Shown here: piece by piece, positions 17,180 through 26,008 of the stretch
How the letters are laid out: every line of letters begins with the position of its first letter
Position numbering within the stretch: position 1 is the stretch's first letter
From: a virus
Direction: 5' to 3' (one strand)
IMG/VR virus record: IMGVR_UViG_3300035034_003571
Span: 62,001-126,000 of that record
Length of the DNA: 64,000 nucleotides
The notes under the pieces: model-generated
The model's database searches: none
What the model was told of the DNA's origin: nothing
Seen by the model: the letters and a program-made list of their open reading frames with translations, nothing else
Made by a program: the position numbers and the translations under genes

Positions 17180-20149
17180 CTATTCGTTATATTTTTCGTC
17201 TTTAGGATGATTGTCTCCCAAACTAAGATCGTATTTAGTATGAGGTTTAGCATTAGGAATATCTTTAACTTCTTTTTCTTTAGTATCGTTAAAATCTCCA
17301 TTAGTTATAGGATATACATTACCTAAGGTTTCTTTTCCATTAGCCATTTTCTGTTCTCCGTAAACATTATCTGATGGACCTTCGTAAGATCTCCCATCTA
17401 TTACGTTAGAATTTGGCCTTTTAACTCCTAAATCAGAACCCGGAGAATTAGGATAAACGTCTCCTTCTGGCCCTATATAATCCCTTCTAGGTACACCTAA
17501 ATCAGCTCCAGGAGAATCAGGATAAACGTCTTCACTTAAAGTTTTATTTTCTGGAAGAGTCGGAGTATTATAAACATTTTCGGGGGAATTTAAATTATTA
17601 TTACTTTCAACATCTCCATATATGTCCTCTTTAAATTTTGGATAAACTCTATCAGGTACTCCTAAATCAGCTCCAGGTGAGGTAGGATAAACATCTCCGT
17701 TAGGTTTTGGATAAGCTCTATCAGGTACTCCTAAATCAGCTCCAGGTGAGGTAGGATAAACATCTCTATCACCATCAGGTTTTAGGTAAGTTCTCTCCGT
17801 CCCTCCCAAATCAGCTCCAGGTGAGGTAGGATAAACATCTCTATCACCACCTGGTTTTAGGTAAGTCCTACCCGCACCTCCTAAATCAGCTCCAGGTGAA
17901 TCTGGATAAACGTCTCCGTTAGGTTTTGGATAAGCTCTATCAGGTACTCCTAAATCAGCTCCTGGGGAATCTGGGTAAACGTCTCCGTTAGGTTTTGGAT
18001 AAGCTCTATCAGGTACTCCTAAATCAGCTCCTGGGGAATCTGGGTAAACGTCTCCGTTAGGTTTTGGATAAGCTCTATCAGGTACTCCCAGATCAGGCCC
18101 GGGTGACGTAGGATATAAATCGTCGTTGACACCAGGATAAACTCTATCAGGTAAACCTAAATCAGGTCCTGGTGAAGTAGGATATAAATCGTCGTTGACA
18201 CCAGGATAAACTCTATCAGGTACACCTAAATCTGGTCCTGGTGAATCTGGATATACATCATCATTAACTCCAGGATAAACCCTATCAGGTACACCTAAAT
18301 CTACTCCTGGTGAATCTGGATAAAAATCGCCTTCTGGTTGTGGATAAACTCTATCAGGAACCCCCAAATCTACTCCCGGGGAATCTGGATAAACGTCGTC
18401 ATCAACTCCAGGATAAACTCTATCAGGAACCCCCAAATCTACTCCCGGGGAATCTGGATATACATCATCATTAACTCCAGGATAAACTCTATCAGGAACC
18501 CCTAAATCTACTCCCGGGGAATCTGGATAGACATCTCCTTCTGGTTGTGGATAAACTCTATCAGGAACTCCCAAATCAGATCCGGGTGAATCTGGGTATG
18601 AATCACCCTCTGGTTGAGTATAAATTCTATCTGGTGGACCTCCAAATCCGCTTTCTTGTGGATCAGATCCAGAGAAATAAGCATTATCACCCTCCAATAC
18701 ATCTTGGGATGTTGAGAAGTTGTATACATTTTCAAATATTTGTACTGGTTGTCCGGAAGCTTGAGAGGTTAAATTAGCTACCCCCTCTGTAATCATATCT
18801 CCTATAGCACCTGAAACAAAATTAGTAAGTAAATCCTGTCCAGCTCCAAGTAAATCCCCTACTATACCTTCACCAAGTTTTGGAAATTTTTGAACCGAGG
18901 ATCTGTTGGATTCCCAGCCATCAGACAGAACTAAGGGTAATCCATCTAATCTAATATTTGGATATTGGTTTTTAACCTTTACTCTTCCGACATGAACTCT
19001 AAATGCTTGCGTAGCTTGCTCTGCGGAGGTAGTACCCACATCTAAACTACTTTCTATAGGATAACTATCATCAAAATCAAATTCACATTGGCTACACTCA
19101 TACATCATAACTGGCTTGATCCCTGCTTGATCCGATTGAGCCGCTAATACGTCATATTCTGTTTGTATTCCTGACTGCTGGGTCAAATTACCAACAAAAC
19201 TGTTAAACGACCCTCCTGGAGAAGAACCCCCTGGATATATTTTATTTATTCCGCCCTGAATTTTATTTAAAGCATTAGTAGTTCCTGGGTTCATATTTGA
19301 TCCAAGATATGCACTAAGGTCATCTACCGCTTTAACCGCTGCTGCACTCCCTAAAAGTCTGGCAGTTTTATTTAGGTTTCTTATTTCAGAAACGAAAATA
19401 AACATCTTAAAATATTTGAGGTTCTTAGGTAAAAGCTCTCTCATATACTCAGCATCAAACGTAGAAATCCTATATAAATCAGCTAAAGCCGACATTCTAA
19501 GATTCATAGACTCCAGACAATTAAAAGTTAAAACTTTATTAGCCGTTCTTTGAGCATTAAACGTATCAGTGAATTCTGAATTATAATCAGATCTTGCTAC
19601 TGAACTTAATTCATCTAATCCCTCTATCGACTGGAAAAACCAGGGTGAATTTTTATTTATATTTTGAAGCAATGTTTTAAATTGCTTAAGCATATCAGAT
19701 CTTTTACCCCCTCCTCTTCCAAAATTTAGAGTATCCGCAAGCCCACCTAATTTGTTTCTATCAACATTAAAAAAATCTAAACCTCTATCTAATATTACAC
19801 CTTCTCTAATACCCCCAATACCGTCACTTAATGTAGATGACTGATTAAAATCAAATTCTCTTTCCTCTAGGTAACCTTGTGCAGAATAATAAGCTATACT
19901 GGAGTCAGATGGAAAATGATCATATTCTAGTTGTCCGAAAGGATTTTGAGCAAAAAAACTATTAGTATCTCCAGTGTAATTAGTATCCTTAAATAGAGGG
20001 CTTGGAGGTTGTCCGTATGAATCTACCGGAAGTCCTCCAAAATCAAAAACTATTTTAAATCCTAAATAAGTTGGATCCTCATAATTTCCTTGTGTAGAAA
20101 GGTTAAACCCTTTCATAAATAAACTTCTATCTTTAGCTGTTGCTCCCAT
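17180..20149 (-). CDS. Tail/baseplate protein with 16 tandem Pro-rich repeats
   Basis: A 989-aa protein in two parts. Residues 1 to about 490 look like a virion protein: a helical part (SALADLYRISTFDAEYMREL, then FKMFIFVSEIRNL) followed by CSQCEFDFDDSYP and AFRVHVGRVKVKNQYPNI, a strand pattern I associate with tail-tube or tube-initiator folds (gp48/gp54 type), low certainty. From about residue 518 to 909 there are 16 copies of a unit of about 23 aa with core YP(D/T)SPGxDLG-VPDR-YP. The end is charged and lysine-rich. It lies between the gp27-like hub and the gp5-like spike. The repeat number is likely to vary between relatives. Confidence 0.65.
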   Translation of the reverse strand: MGATAKDRSLFMKGFNLSTQGNYEDPTYLGFKIVFDFGGLPVDSYGQPPSPLFKDTNYTGDTNSFFAQNPFGQLEYDHFPSDSSIAYYSAQGYLEEREFDFNQSSTLSDGIGGIREGVILDRGLDFFNVDRNKLGGLADTLNFGRGGGKRSDMLKQFKTLLQNINKNSPWFFQSIEGLDELSSVARSDYNSEFTDTFNAQRTANKVLTFNCLESMNLRMSALADLYRISTFDAEYMRELLPKNLKYFKMFIFVSEIRNLNKTARLLGSAAAVKAVDDLSAYLGSNMNPGTTNALNKIQGGINKIYPGGSSPGGSFNSFVGNLTQQSGIQTEYDVLAAQSDQAGIKPVMMYECSQCEFDFDDSYPIESSLDVGTTSAEQATQAFRVHVGRVKVKNQYPNIRLDGLPLVLSDGWESNRSSVQKFPKLGEGIVGDLLGAGQDLLTNFVSGAIGDMITEGVANLTSQASGQPVQIFENVYNFSTSQDVLEGDNAYFSGSDPQESGFGGPPDRIYTQPEGDSYPDSPGSDLGVPDRVYPQPEGDVYPDSPGVDLGVPDRVYPGVNDDVYPDSPGVDLGVPDRVYPGVDDDVYPDSPGVDLGVPDRVYPQPEGDFYPDSPGVDLGVPDRVYPGVNDDVYPDSPGPDLGVPDRVYPGVNDDLYPTSPGPDLGLPDRVYPGVNDDLYPTSPGPDLGVPDRAYPKPNGDVYPDSPGADLGVPDRAYPKPNGDVYPDSPGADLGVPDRAYPKPNGDVYPDSPGADLGGAGRTYLKPGGDRDVYPTSPGADLGGTERTYLKPDGDRDVYPTSPGADLGVPDRAYPKPNGDVYPTSPGADLGVPDRVYPKFKEDIYGDVESNNNLNSPENVYNTPTLPENKTLSEDVYPDSPGADLGVPRRDYIGPEGDVYPNSPGSDLGVKRPNSNVIDGRSYEGPSDNVYGEQKMANGKETLGNVYPITNGDFNDTKEKEVKDIPNAKPHTKYDLSLGDNHPKDEKYNE
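17423..18598 (-). repeat. 16 tandem ~69-bp coding repeats (YPxSPGxDLG unit)
   Basis: I count 16 cores of the form YP-D/T/N-SPG-x-DLG, mostly 23 residues apart; two units carry a 2-residue insertion (GGDRDV, DGDRDV) and one a 32-residue insertion. Neighbouring copies are more alike than distant ones (VDL, PDL and ADL groups), which suggests recent duplication within groups. At DNA level several copies are near identical. It is in frame and protein-coding, not a CRISPR. Confidence 0.9.
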
Positions 20150-20170
20150 TCTTATATTTATCTTTTTCTA

Positions 20171-21679
20171 TTAAACATCGCCAATACCTGAATCGATTGG
20201 ATAATATTTAGGAAAATTCCCCGAGGTGTTTAAGACCCATGTTTTTTTCCTTAGATTAAATCTTTGCTTTATAGTTCTTTCCTGATCATCATAAAATGCT
20301 TCATATCCGCTAATAACATATAGTCCACTTAGGAATTTATCCAAGACTGGCTTTCCGTCATTAGATTGTAAACCATCCCCAGAATTCCCCTTTCTTTTTC
20401 CTTGCTCTTTTACATAGATCTCTACAGGAATTACCTGTCCCCTGTAAGCGAAAGGTAAATATCTAGAAAATTCTATAACCAATCTAAATTTCATAGAATC
20501 CAAAATATTTATTTCATTCTGAACCTCAGCATGATTATAATTTATATGGGTAGTTGCAGAATCCCCAGTTTTACTAGATCCCGCCCAAATTGTTCTTTTT
20601 TCTTCTTTATATAGATTTTCTGTAGATCTTCCTTTTTGTAAATATGTATTTTCACCTATATCGGAAGTAGTTATTGCTTCTATTTCATATTTACCATATC
20701 CTCCATTTTCCTCTCTTTCGCTATCATAATATTGGATCTCTGAAACATACCCACTTTTGTTAGCATTTTGGCCCGAATCTGAAAGTAGGGTATAGCCTTC
20801 TATAAATATAGATAATCCCCTATTTTCGTCTCTATTACTGAATATTAATGGGATCTCTAAAAATCCTAATTCCATCCCAGGAATTATAGAATCGTCGTCT
20901 AGATTTCCGCCTCTTCCAGTAGATAAAGCTTTTATATTTTCAGCTTCCATTTTTCTTATTGAAAATTGGTTTCCTAGATTTACGAAGTTTAGGTTATAAT
21001 ATACATCCACCCACACATCATAATAAGAAAAATCGTCTTTGTATGAATGTTGAGAAACTTCCATTATGAAATCATAATAGGAAAAATTAGGACATATCCA
21101 AGTCATATTGTCGGTTAAACCCATATCATTAGTAGAAAACCCAAGACCTAAATCTTGTGAAACCTCCAGAAGAGTCTCGCAGGAGGTTTTAGCTCTAAAA
21201 GCTTTAGTCCTTTGTGTATATAATCCAGGGATTCTACATTCTCCTAGTACAGAAAAAGTTTGGTCTATACCATCTGAATTATCTTCTATAATATTTATAG
21301 GGCTTCCTCCAACACTCAAAATATTAAAATCCATTCTTATAGGCTTGTATACGTCACCTACTGCTCTTATATAAATTGAAAATATGTCACCATCTTTAGG
21401 ATATCCTGCGGAAAGAAAAATTCCGTCTGTCATTACAAAAGAAAAACTACAAACTGGCAGAAATCCATTAGTTTCTAATTCAAAAGAGATTAGCTTGGTA
21501 TCAACTCTAACCCCATTAATACTAATATAAGGCTTTTTATAACCAACTTTTTTGGAATCGACATCAAATACTACGGTCTTGTCAAATTCCCCCTCCTTAG
21601 TTCTATCAAAGGTAGCTATAGGATCTAGTTTAATAGATGCTTTAGTAATAGATTTTATTTCGATTTCTGGATTAGCCAT
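20171..21679 (-). CDS. Baseplate hub protein, gp27/gpD-like
   Basis: A 502-aa protein that fits the hub subunit linking the tail tube to the spike. Early residues form beta strands (YISINGVRVDTKLISFELE, then PVCSFSFVMTDG) and the middle has FRAKTSCETLLEVSQDLGL followed by MTWICPNFSYYDFIMEVSQH, the pattern of gp27/gpD hub domains in which a helix leads to a F/Y-DFI segment. The C-terminal third (RGQVIPVEIYVKEQ, LSGLYVISGYEAFYDD) is again beta-rich. It lies directly after the gp53-like gene (1-base overlap) and before the repeat protein and spike, matching hub order. T4 gp27 is 391 aa, so this is longer. Confidence 0.65.
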   Translation of the reverse strand: MANPEIEIKSITKASIKLDPIATFDRTKEGEFDKTVVFDVDSKKVGYKKPYISINGVRVDTKLISFELETNGFLPVCSFSFVMTDGIFLSAGYPKDGDIFSIYIRAVGDVYKPIRMDFNILSVGGSPINIIEDNSDGIDQTFSVLGECRIPGLYTQRTKAFRAKTSCETLLEVSQDLGLGFSTNDMGLTDNMTWICPNFSYYDFIMEVSQHSYKDDFSYYDVWVDVYYNLNFVNLGNQFSIRKMEAENIKALSTGRGGNLDDDSIIPGMELGFLEIPLIFSNRDENRGLSIFIEGYTLLSDSGQNANKSGYVSEIQYYDSEREENGGYGKYEIEAITTSDIGENTYLQKGRSTENLYKEEKRTIWAGSSKTGDSATTHINYNHAEVQNEINILDSMKFRLVIEFSRYLPFAYRGQVIPVEIYVKEQGKRKGNSGDGLQSNDGKPVLDKFLSGLYVISGYEAFYDDQERTIKQRFNLRKKTWVLNTSGNFPKYYPIDSGIGDV

Positions 21680-22239
21680 TAACCATTAGGTGATGTTGTG
21701 TCCGGTCCTAAAAATATAAGACCACTTCTAGTAACTGTTCCTCTTTCACCAACATCTAAAACATTTGGCGGAAGAGTCCCAGTTGTTCGATTTCTAATAT
21801 TTGATTTAGCAAGATTTAAATATTCTTCTCTTCCTTTAGAAACTGAAAATTTCTTACTCTGTTGGCTTTTTCTAAATCTTTGATTAGAATTGCTTTCTCC
21901 TGGAGTTGCGAACGAAATTTCTTTTCTTTTTTCAAAAGCCAATTCAATAGAAGATTCTTCAGGAATGAAGAGTACGTCTCCTTGATCTATAGCGAAAGGG
22001 TTTGATATTCCACTGACTTTCATTAAAGTTCCACATTTACCTTGAGCTCCGAACTTTCTATGAGAAATTAGATCGGGCCTCATGACTTCATCAGATTTTA
22101 TGGTATGTAAACCACTAAACCTAAACCCGGAATCTATTCTTATAGAAGATTCAGTTAAATCCCATATACCGAATCTATTCCCTGATGGTTCTGGATTGAA
22201 TATATTTTTATTCCTTTGATTTGTATCTATATTAAGCAT
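21679..22239 (-). CDS. gp53: gp53-like baseplate wedge / LysM-type protein
   Basis: A 186-aa protein. Residues about 50-95 read DEVMRPDLISHRKFGAQGKC followed by MKVSGISNPFAIDQGDVLFIP, which matches the gp53/LysM-type signature in phage wedge proteins (RPDL-x-S, then NGISNPF-x-IxxGDxLxIP). In T4, gp53 clips neighbouring wedges together. The rest is charged and shows no enzyme motif. It is 2 bases after the 602-aa protein and overlaps the hub gene by one base. Confidence 0.65.
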   Translation of the reverse strand: MLNIDTNQRNKNIFNPEPSGNRFGIWDLTESSIRIDSGFRFSGLHTIKSDEVMRPDLISHRKFGAQGKCGTLMKVSGISNPFAIDQGDVLFIPEESSIELAFEKRKEISFATPGESNSNQRFRKSQQSKKFSVSKGREEYLNLAKSNIRNRTTGTLPPNVLDVGERGTVTRSGLIFLGPDTTSPNG

Positions 22240-22241
22240 AA

Positions 22242-24050
22242 TTACCTTCTTTGACTATTTTGGGTTTTTATAAAGTCATTAACTTGTTCCAAAGCTCCAG
22301 CTCCTTGTAACTGTCCGGTATCGGAATCAGCTTTAGCTTCAGATATAGCATTAGAAGAAACCTCTAGAGTAGATTGATAAAGTCTTCCTCTACCCCTATT
22401 AAACATACTTTCTATTTCGCCCTTTTCTCTTCCTCTCCCGTGCTTTAAATTAAACGTTGCGGTAAATTCAGTTGGGAAATCATCTGGACCCAATTTTTCT
22501 CCAAATTTAATATCAACTCCATCACATATTAAATTTCCTATCATAGCTATAGGATTTAGTGGATTACCTACAACCAAATGCCATTCTCCTATTGGGGCTC
22601 CAGTAAAATATGAAAGATTGAATTGTATATTTCTCATTAGACTACCTGACAGAAGGTTTCTTAAAGCTCGATCTCCAGCAGCTACTGCTTCTTCGTCAGT
22701 CATATCAGTATTTGATATAGTGTCATAAAAGGATGAAGAAAATTGAACAAACTCTGCGGAGCTTCCAACAATTTCGGAGTCCCCTTGAACTGTATTAGAA
22801 AGATTAGCTATTATACCTTCAGAATCTTTACCAACACTAGACATATATGTTTTTAAAAATGTTACAGGGGCAGCATAAAATTGACGTAACCCGTCATCAC
22901 CTCCAAGAAATCCTATAGCGGGAAATGAGTTATCATATCTTATATCAGGTCTTAAAAAAGTACCGTAATTTGTCCCGATAGAAAGGATATTAGCAAACAG
23001 ATCTAGAAATGAAGCTTTAGTATTAACTTGTCCCAATGAGGTTAATTCATAATGAAAATCCAAAGATATGTCTGAATTCTCAAAAGTAAGTCCAGCTCCT
23101 CTATAATAAGTTTTGTCTATAACATCTACGGAGGTAAAAATATAATCTGATAATGGACCGTCAGCGTCAGTTCCCCTTTCTCTAGCCCAATATTGTAACT
23201 TAGCATCAGTCATAGTTCTTTCCCCTTCCTCAGTAGAGGCAGAGGCTAAAGCAGTTAATGAAATCAAAGCATTTTTTATTCCATCTTCTCCGGTTACTAC
23301 TTCCTCTCCTTTAGCTAAAAGTAATCCTAAAATACTTTTAGAAAATCCTTGATCCGATGCTTTTTGGTTTAATATGGAAGAAGCAGACTTTTCATCCCAT
23401 ACCATTCCAGTACTAAAAGAGATTATATCATTTATAGAATTTCCGGTATTCCCTCCAAACCATGTTATAGCTTGAGCTACTGGTTTACCAGCACCTTTTA
23501 GTTTATGTAAATCTGTTTCTTTTACTACATTCGGAAGTGAAAGGTTATCTAACATCGGGGTTGGATATCTCCTCAATGTTACCATATAATTATTTGGAAT
23601 TTTTCCGTAAAATTTACAGTATAAAAAATCTGACCAATTATATGGAGCACTACTTCCGCCTAATATAGCAGAATTTAATGAATCCTCATTCTCTCCTGGG
23701 CTAATTGAAAGGTTAACTAAATTTTGGGCTGTAGGATTTTTGGATTTAGTAGAGGAAATATTTCTGTTAAATGCTCTATTTTCAGAAAGATAATATTCAG
23801 CATTTAATTCTTCATTCTGACCCTGTCCTGATCCAATCCCATAAAATAGGAATTTTCCATATTTTCCATGCTTTCCTCCGTTTTTAGCACCCTGATAAAA
23901 TAAGGTAGCAGCAGTATTTCCCATTGGATTTGATATTCCTCCAATATTACTCATCCGACCTATTACCGAATCGGAAGTTTCCTCCCTTATCGCTTCCGTA
24001 ATGTTAGGGTTTCCTCTATTTGCGGGGTCATAATAACCATCCATTGCCAT
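22242..24050 (-). CDS. Tail-tube/baseplate structural protein
   Basis: A 602-aa virion-type protein. The N-terminal part is Gly/Asn/Ser-rich and loop-like. The C-terminal part has GEWHLVVGNPLNPIAMIGNL, then FGEKLGPDDFPTEFTATFNL and IESMFNRGRGRLYQS, a pattern I associate with tube-initiator or tube-cap proteins of large T4-like phages (x-W-x-V-x-VGNP...GP-ND-P-x...E-I-x-x-M-F-N-x-G). Two possible starts (MAM) are three bases apart; the first is used. It is placed before gp53-like and the hub. Precise role is not proven. Confidence 0.55.
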   Translation of the reverse strand: MAMDGYYDPANRGNPNITEAIREETSDSVIGRMSNIGGISNPMGNTAATLFYQGAKNGGKHGKYGKFLFYGIGSGQGQNEELNAEYYLSENRAFNRNISSTKSKNPTAQNLVNLSISPGENEDSLNSAILGGSSAPYNWSDFLYCKFYGKIPNNYMVTLRRYPTPMLDNLSLPNVVKETDLHKLKGAGKPVAQAITWFGGNTGNSINDIISFSTGMVWDEKSASSILNQKASDQGFSKSILGLLLAKGEEVVTGEDGIKNALISLTALASASTEEGERTMTDAKLQYWARERGTDADGPLSDYIFTSVDVIDKTYYRGAGLTFENSDISLDFHYELTSLGQVNTKASFLDLFANILSIGTNYGTFLRPDIRYDNSFPAIGFLGGDDGLRQFYAAPVTFLKTYMSSVGKDSEGIIANLSNTVQGDSEIVGSSAEFVQFSSSFYDTISNTDMTDEEAVAAGDRALRNLLSGSLMRNIQFNLSYFTGAPIGEWHLVVGNPLNPIAMIGNLICDGVDIKFGEKLGPDDFPTEFTATFNLKHGRGREKGEIESMFNRGRGRLYQSTLEVSSNAISEAKADSDTGQLQGAGALEQVNDFIKTQNSQRR

Positions 24051-24056
24051 ATCACT

Positions 24057-24407
24057 CTATTCTAATATTTCAGCCCATTCTATATTAAAAGTATATTCTT
24101 CTTTGTTAAATTCTTTTAAGATGTTTTTTAAGCTATCTATAAAAGGATCTCCCAATTCTTTATACGTTACTAATATATCATTGGACCTTGTACTATATAT
24201 TCCTTGAGTGATTTTCTTCTGAATTGAATAATTTATTACAAACTCTGATTCTGGAGCTAAGTCTTTTAGATCATAACCCAGCTCTTTTATGATTTTAAAA
24301 ATGTCGACAACATAGAAACTATTCCCATTAGAAAATCTTCTTTTAGCTTCCTTTATGGAGCATCTTGCAAGATAGAAATTTATTTCCGTTCGTTCGTTAT
24401 CTGACAT
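24057..24407 (-). CDS. Unknown small protein in tail block
   Basis: A 116-aa protein, acidic at the C-terminus, with alternating helices and strands (YLARCSIKEAKRRF; FYVVDIFKIIKELGYDLKDL). I recognise no family. It is 6 bases before the 602-aa tail protein and 14 bases after a small basic protein, so it belongs to the same transcription unit and may be an assembly factor. Confidence 0.5.
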   Translation of the reverse strand: MSDNERTEINFYLARCSIKEAKRRFSNGNSFYVVDIFKIIKELGYDLKDLAPESEFVINYSIQKKITQGIYSTRSNDILVTYKELGDPFIDSLKNILKEFNKEEYTFNIEWAEILE

Positions 24408-24421
24408 AAATATATTATACT

Positions 24422-24733
24422 TTATTTAGATTCTACTTCATCAGTAGTATCGCTAGATAAAAACCCAAATGGGTCACTATCTAATGAAAACTCCAGGCCA
24501 TCCATAGAAGGACTATTTAACGAAATACCTTCTTGACTTTCAGTGGATTCTTTTTTAGCTTCCTTTTTTAAATCAAAATTCATAGACCTTTCCAAATTCT
24601 GTCTATGTACTTCCTTACCAGCTCTTATTTTTCTAGCTCTTAGTTCTAATGCTTCTTTAGAAAGGGGGTTACTAGGTTTTTTAAATCCTAGTTGCTTTTC
24701 CATAGCTCTTCTTCTTCTTCTTGCTTCGCTCAT
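24422..24733 (-). CDS. Unknown small protein with basic N-terminus
   Basis: A 103-aa protein whose first half is strongly basic and helical (MSEARRRRRAMEKQLGFKK, RARKIRAGKEVHRQNLERS) and whose last 45 residues are acidic and Ser-rich (GLEFSLDSDPFGFLSS). The layout suggests an RNA/DNA- or protein-binding helix with a flexible tail. A tape-measure chaperone-like role is possible in this location but not supported by sequence. Only 2 bases separate it from the upstream gene. Confidence 0.45.
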   Translation of the reverse strand: MSEARRRRRAMEKQLGFKKPSNPLSKEALELRARKIRAGKEVHRQNLERSMNFDLKKEAKKESTESQEGISLNSPSMDGLEFSLDSDPFGFLSSDTTDEVESK

Positions 24734-24735
24734 TT

Positions 24736-25302
24736 TTAAAGACTTAAATTATGTCTACTATTATCTTTTTCAATAGGACTTTTTTGTGAAGGGTTACTTA
24801 TATTCATTCCCATGACGAATTTAAAAAGTTTAAGGAATAACCCAGGAATGAAAATATCTCTAGTTTTTATAACATCATTCGCTGGAATGAATTTAAAATT
24901 TCCCTCTTTGTCTATTTCGTTTTCTAAATCAGTAACATCTACAGCAAAACAAGGATATTCACTATCCACGAATTTAGAAGCTGTTGAAGTTCCTAAGTAA
25001 TACCATTTATCTGGATCATCTACAGAAATTCCAGATTTTTCCGAAAGTGCTTTTTTAGCAGAAGAAAGGAGGTCTGGGTCACCAGAATCTGCAATTCCAC
25101 TTAAGGCGGAAACATCTAATCCCCCGTTCCTAAATGGATTTTTTTCGTTAATAACTCCTATTAATAAAGGTAATTTATCACTATCGCAGGTAAATGGCAT
25201 TACTACAACTTCCATTGACATTGATCTTACCCCAATAATACCTTCTCTTTCGACCAATTGATAATCGTCAGTCGAATGTAAGATCTTATCTGATTTATTC
25301 AT
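24736..25302 (-). CDS. Nudix-fold-like protein, degenerate box
   Basis: A 188-aa protein. Residues 20-125 show the order of a Nudix fold: REGIIGVRSMSMEVVVMPF, a strand LPLLIGVI, a loop, then LLSSAKKALSEKSGI at about residues 79-93 leading into WYYLGTSTAS. The last resembles a Nudix helix, but the catalytic REUxEE residues are replaced (KALSEKSG), so hydrolysis is doubtful. The C-terminus is hydrophobic (GLFLKLFKFVMGM). It overlaps the upstream gene by 8 bases. Nudix relation is my inference by eye; a plain structural protein remains possible. Confidence 0.4.
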   Translation of the reverse strand: MNKSDKILHSTDDYQLVEREGIIGVRSMSMEVVVMPFTCDSDKLPLLIGVINEKNPFRNGGLDVSALSGIADSGDPDLLSSAKKALSEKSGISVDDPDKWYYLGTSTASKFVDSEYPCFAVDVTDLENEIDKEGNFKFIPANDVIKTRDIFIPGLFLKLFKFVMGMNISNPSQKSPIEKDNSRHNLSL

Positions 25303-25927
25303 TTTCGCTTGTATTTTTAATATCCTCGTAGTATGTATTCAATATAGAATCCGAAAGAGATTTCTTTATATCATCTATATTTAAACTAGAAATGACATAA
25401 TCTACTATTTCCTCTCTTGCTCCATCAAAAGAGTTCGTTAATACAGAATATAGTTCCTTAGGTGGAAGATTTATTTTTATCGAAATATCAACATCAACCA
25501 TATTAGGTTTTTGCTTACTTAATAGCCCATAAATGGGTGAGGCCTTATTTACTTTAACCCCTAGGGGAGAATTCTTAGTATAATTGATCGAATTAACCTC
25601 AGACTTAGAATTTATTTTTGGAATGTCGGAAGGAGTTTCCCCCAAATTAACTGGGGATATGGGGAAAGTTTCTACAAATTCATTTAATAGCTTTTTATTT
25701 AATCTTAGCCCACTTTTAAAAACAAGAAATTCTATACTCCCCTCTTCGACCATGTGCGAAAAATATTCCACCCCTCCTGCATTTTCTCCTTTGATCCACT
25801 GGAATTCGAGTAATTTAAAATCTTCTAATAGGTCCTCTGTATTTTTACTAGTGTCCAGTTCCATTTTATAATCTTTATTTTCCGTAGTTTTTTTCTTTCT
25901 ATTCCAAAAATCCCACTTGAAAGTCAT
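25295..25927 (-). CDS. Unknown protein
   Basis: A 210-aa protein with a basic start (FKWDFWNRKKKTTENK), a central region with FQWIKGENAGGVEYF and EFLVFKSGLRLNKKLL, and a C-terminal alpha/beta part (VDVDISIKINLPPKELYSVL). No known motif. It is the first gene of the run that leads into the tail block; a weaker promoter-like GATATAAG lies about 28 bases upstream of its ATG. Confidence 0.45.
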   Translation of the reverse strand: MTFKWDFWNRKKKTTENKDYKMELDTSKNTEDLLEDFKLLEFQWIKGENAGGVEYFSHMVEEGSIEFLVFKSGLRLNKKLLNEFVETFPISPVNLGETPSDIPKINSKSEVNSINYTKNSPLGVKVNKASPIYGLLSKQKPNMVDVDISIKINLPPKELYSVLTNSFDGAREEIVDYVISSLNIDDIKKSLSDSILNTYYEDIKNTSENE

Positions 25928-26008
25928 AATTTACCGTTAATTCGGTTTACTTAATCTTATATCTAAAATTTAGTAAATAGTTCCAATTAAAATTAGCTAT
26001 TATAGATG

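Noticed and set aside
17423-18598. Regular repeats considered as a CRISPR array
   Set aside because: The repeats are contiguous, in frame, and encode conserved protein units; there are no unique spacers.
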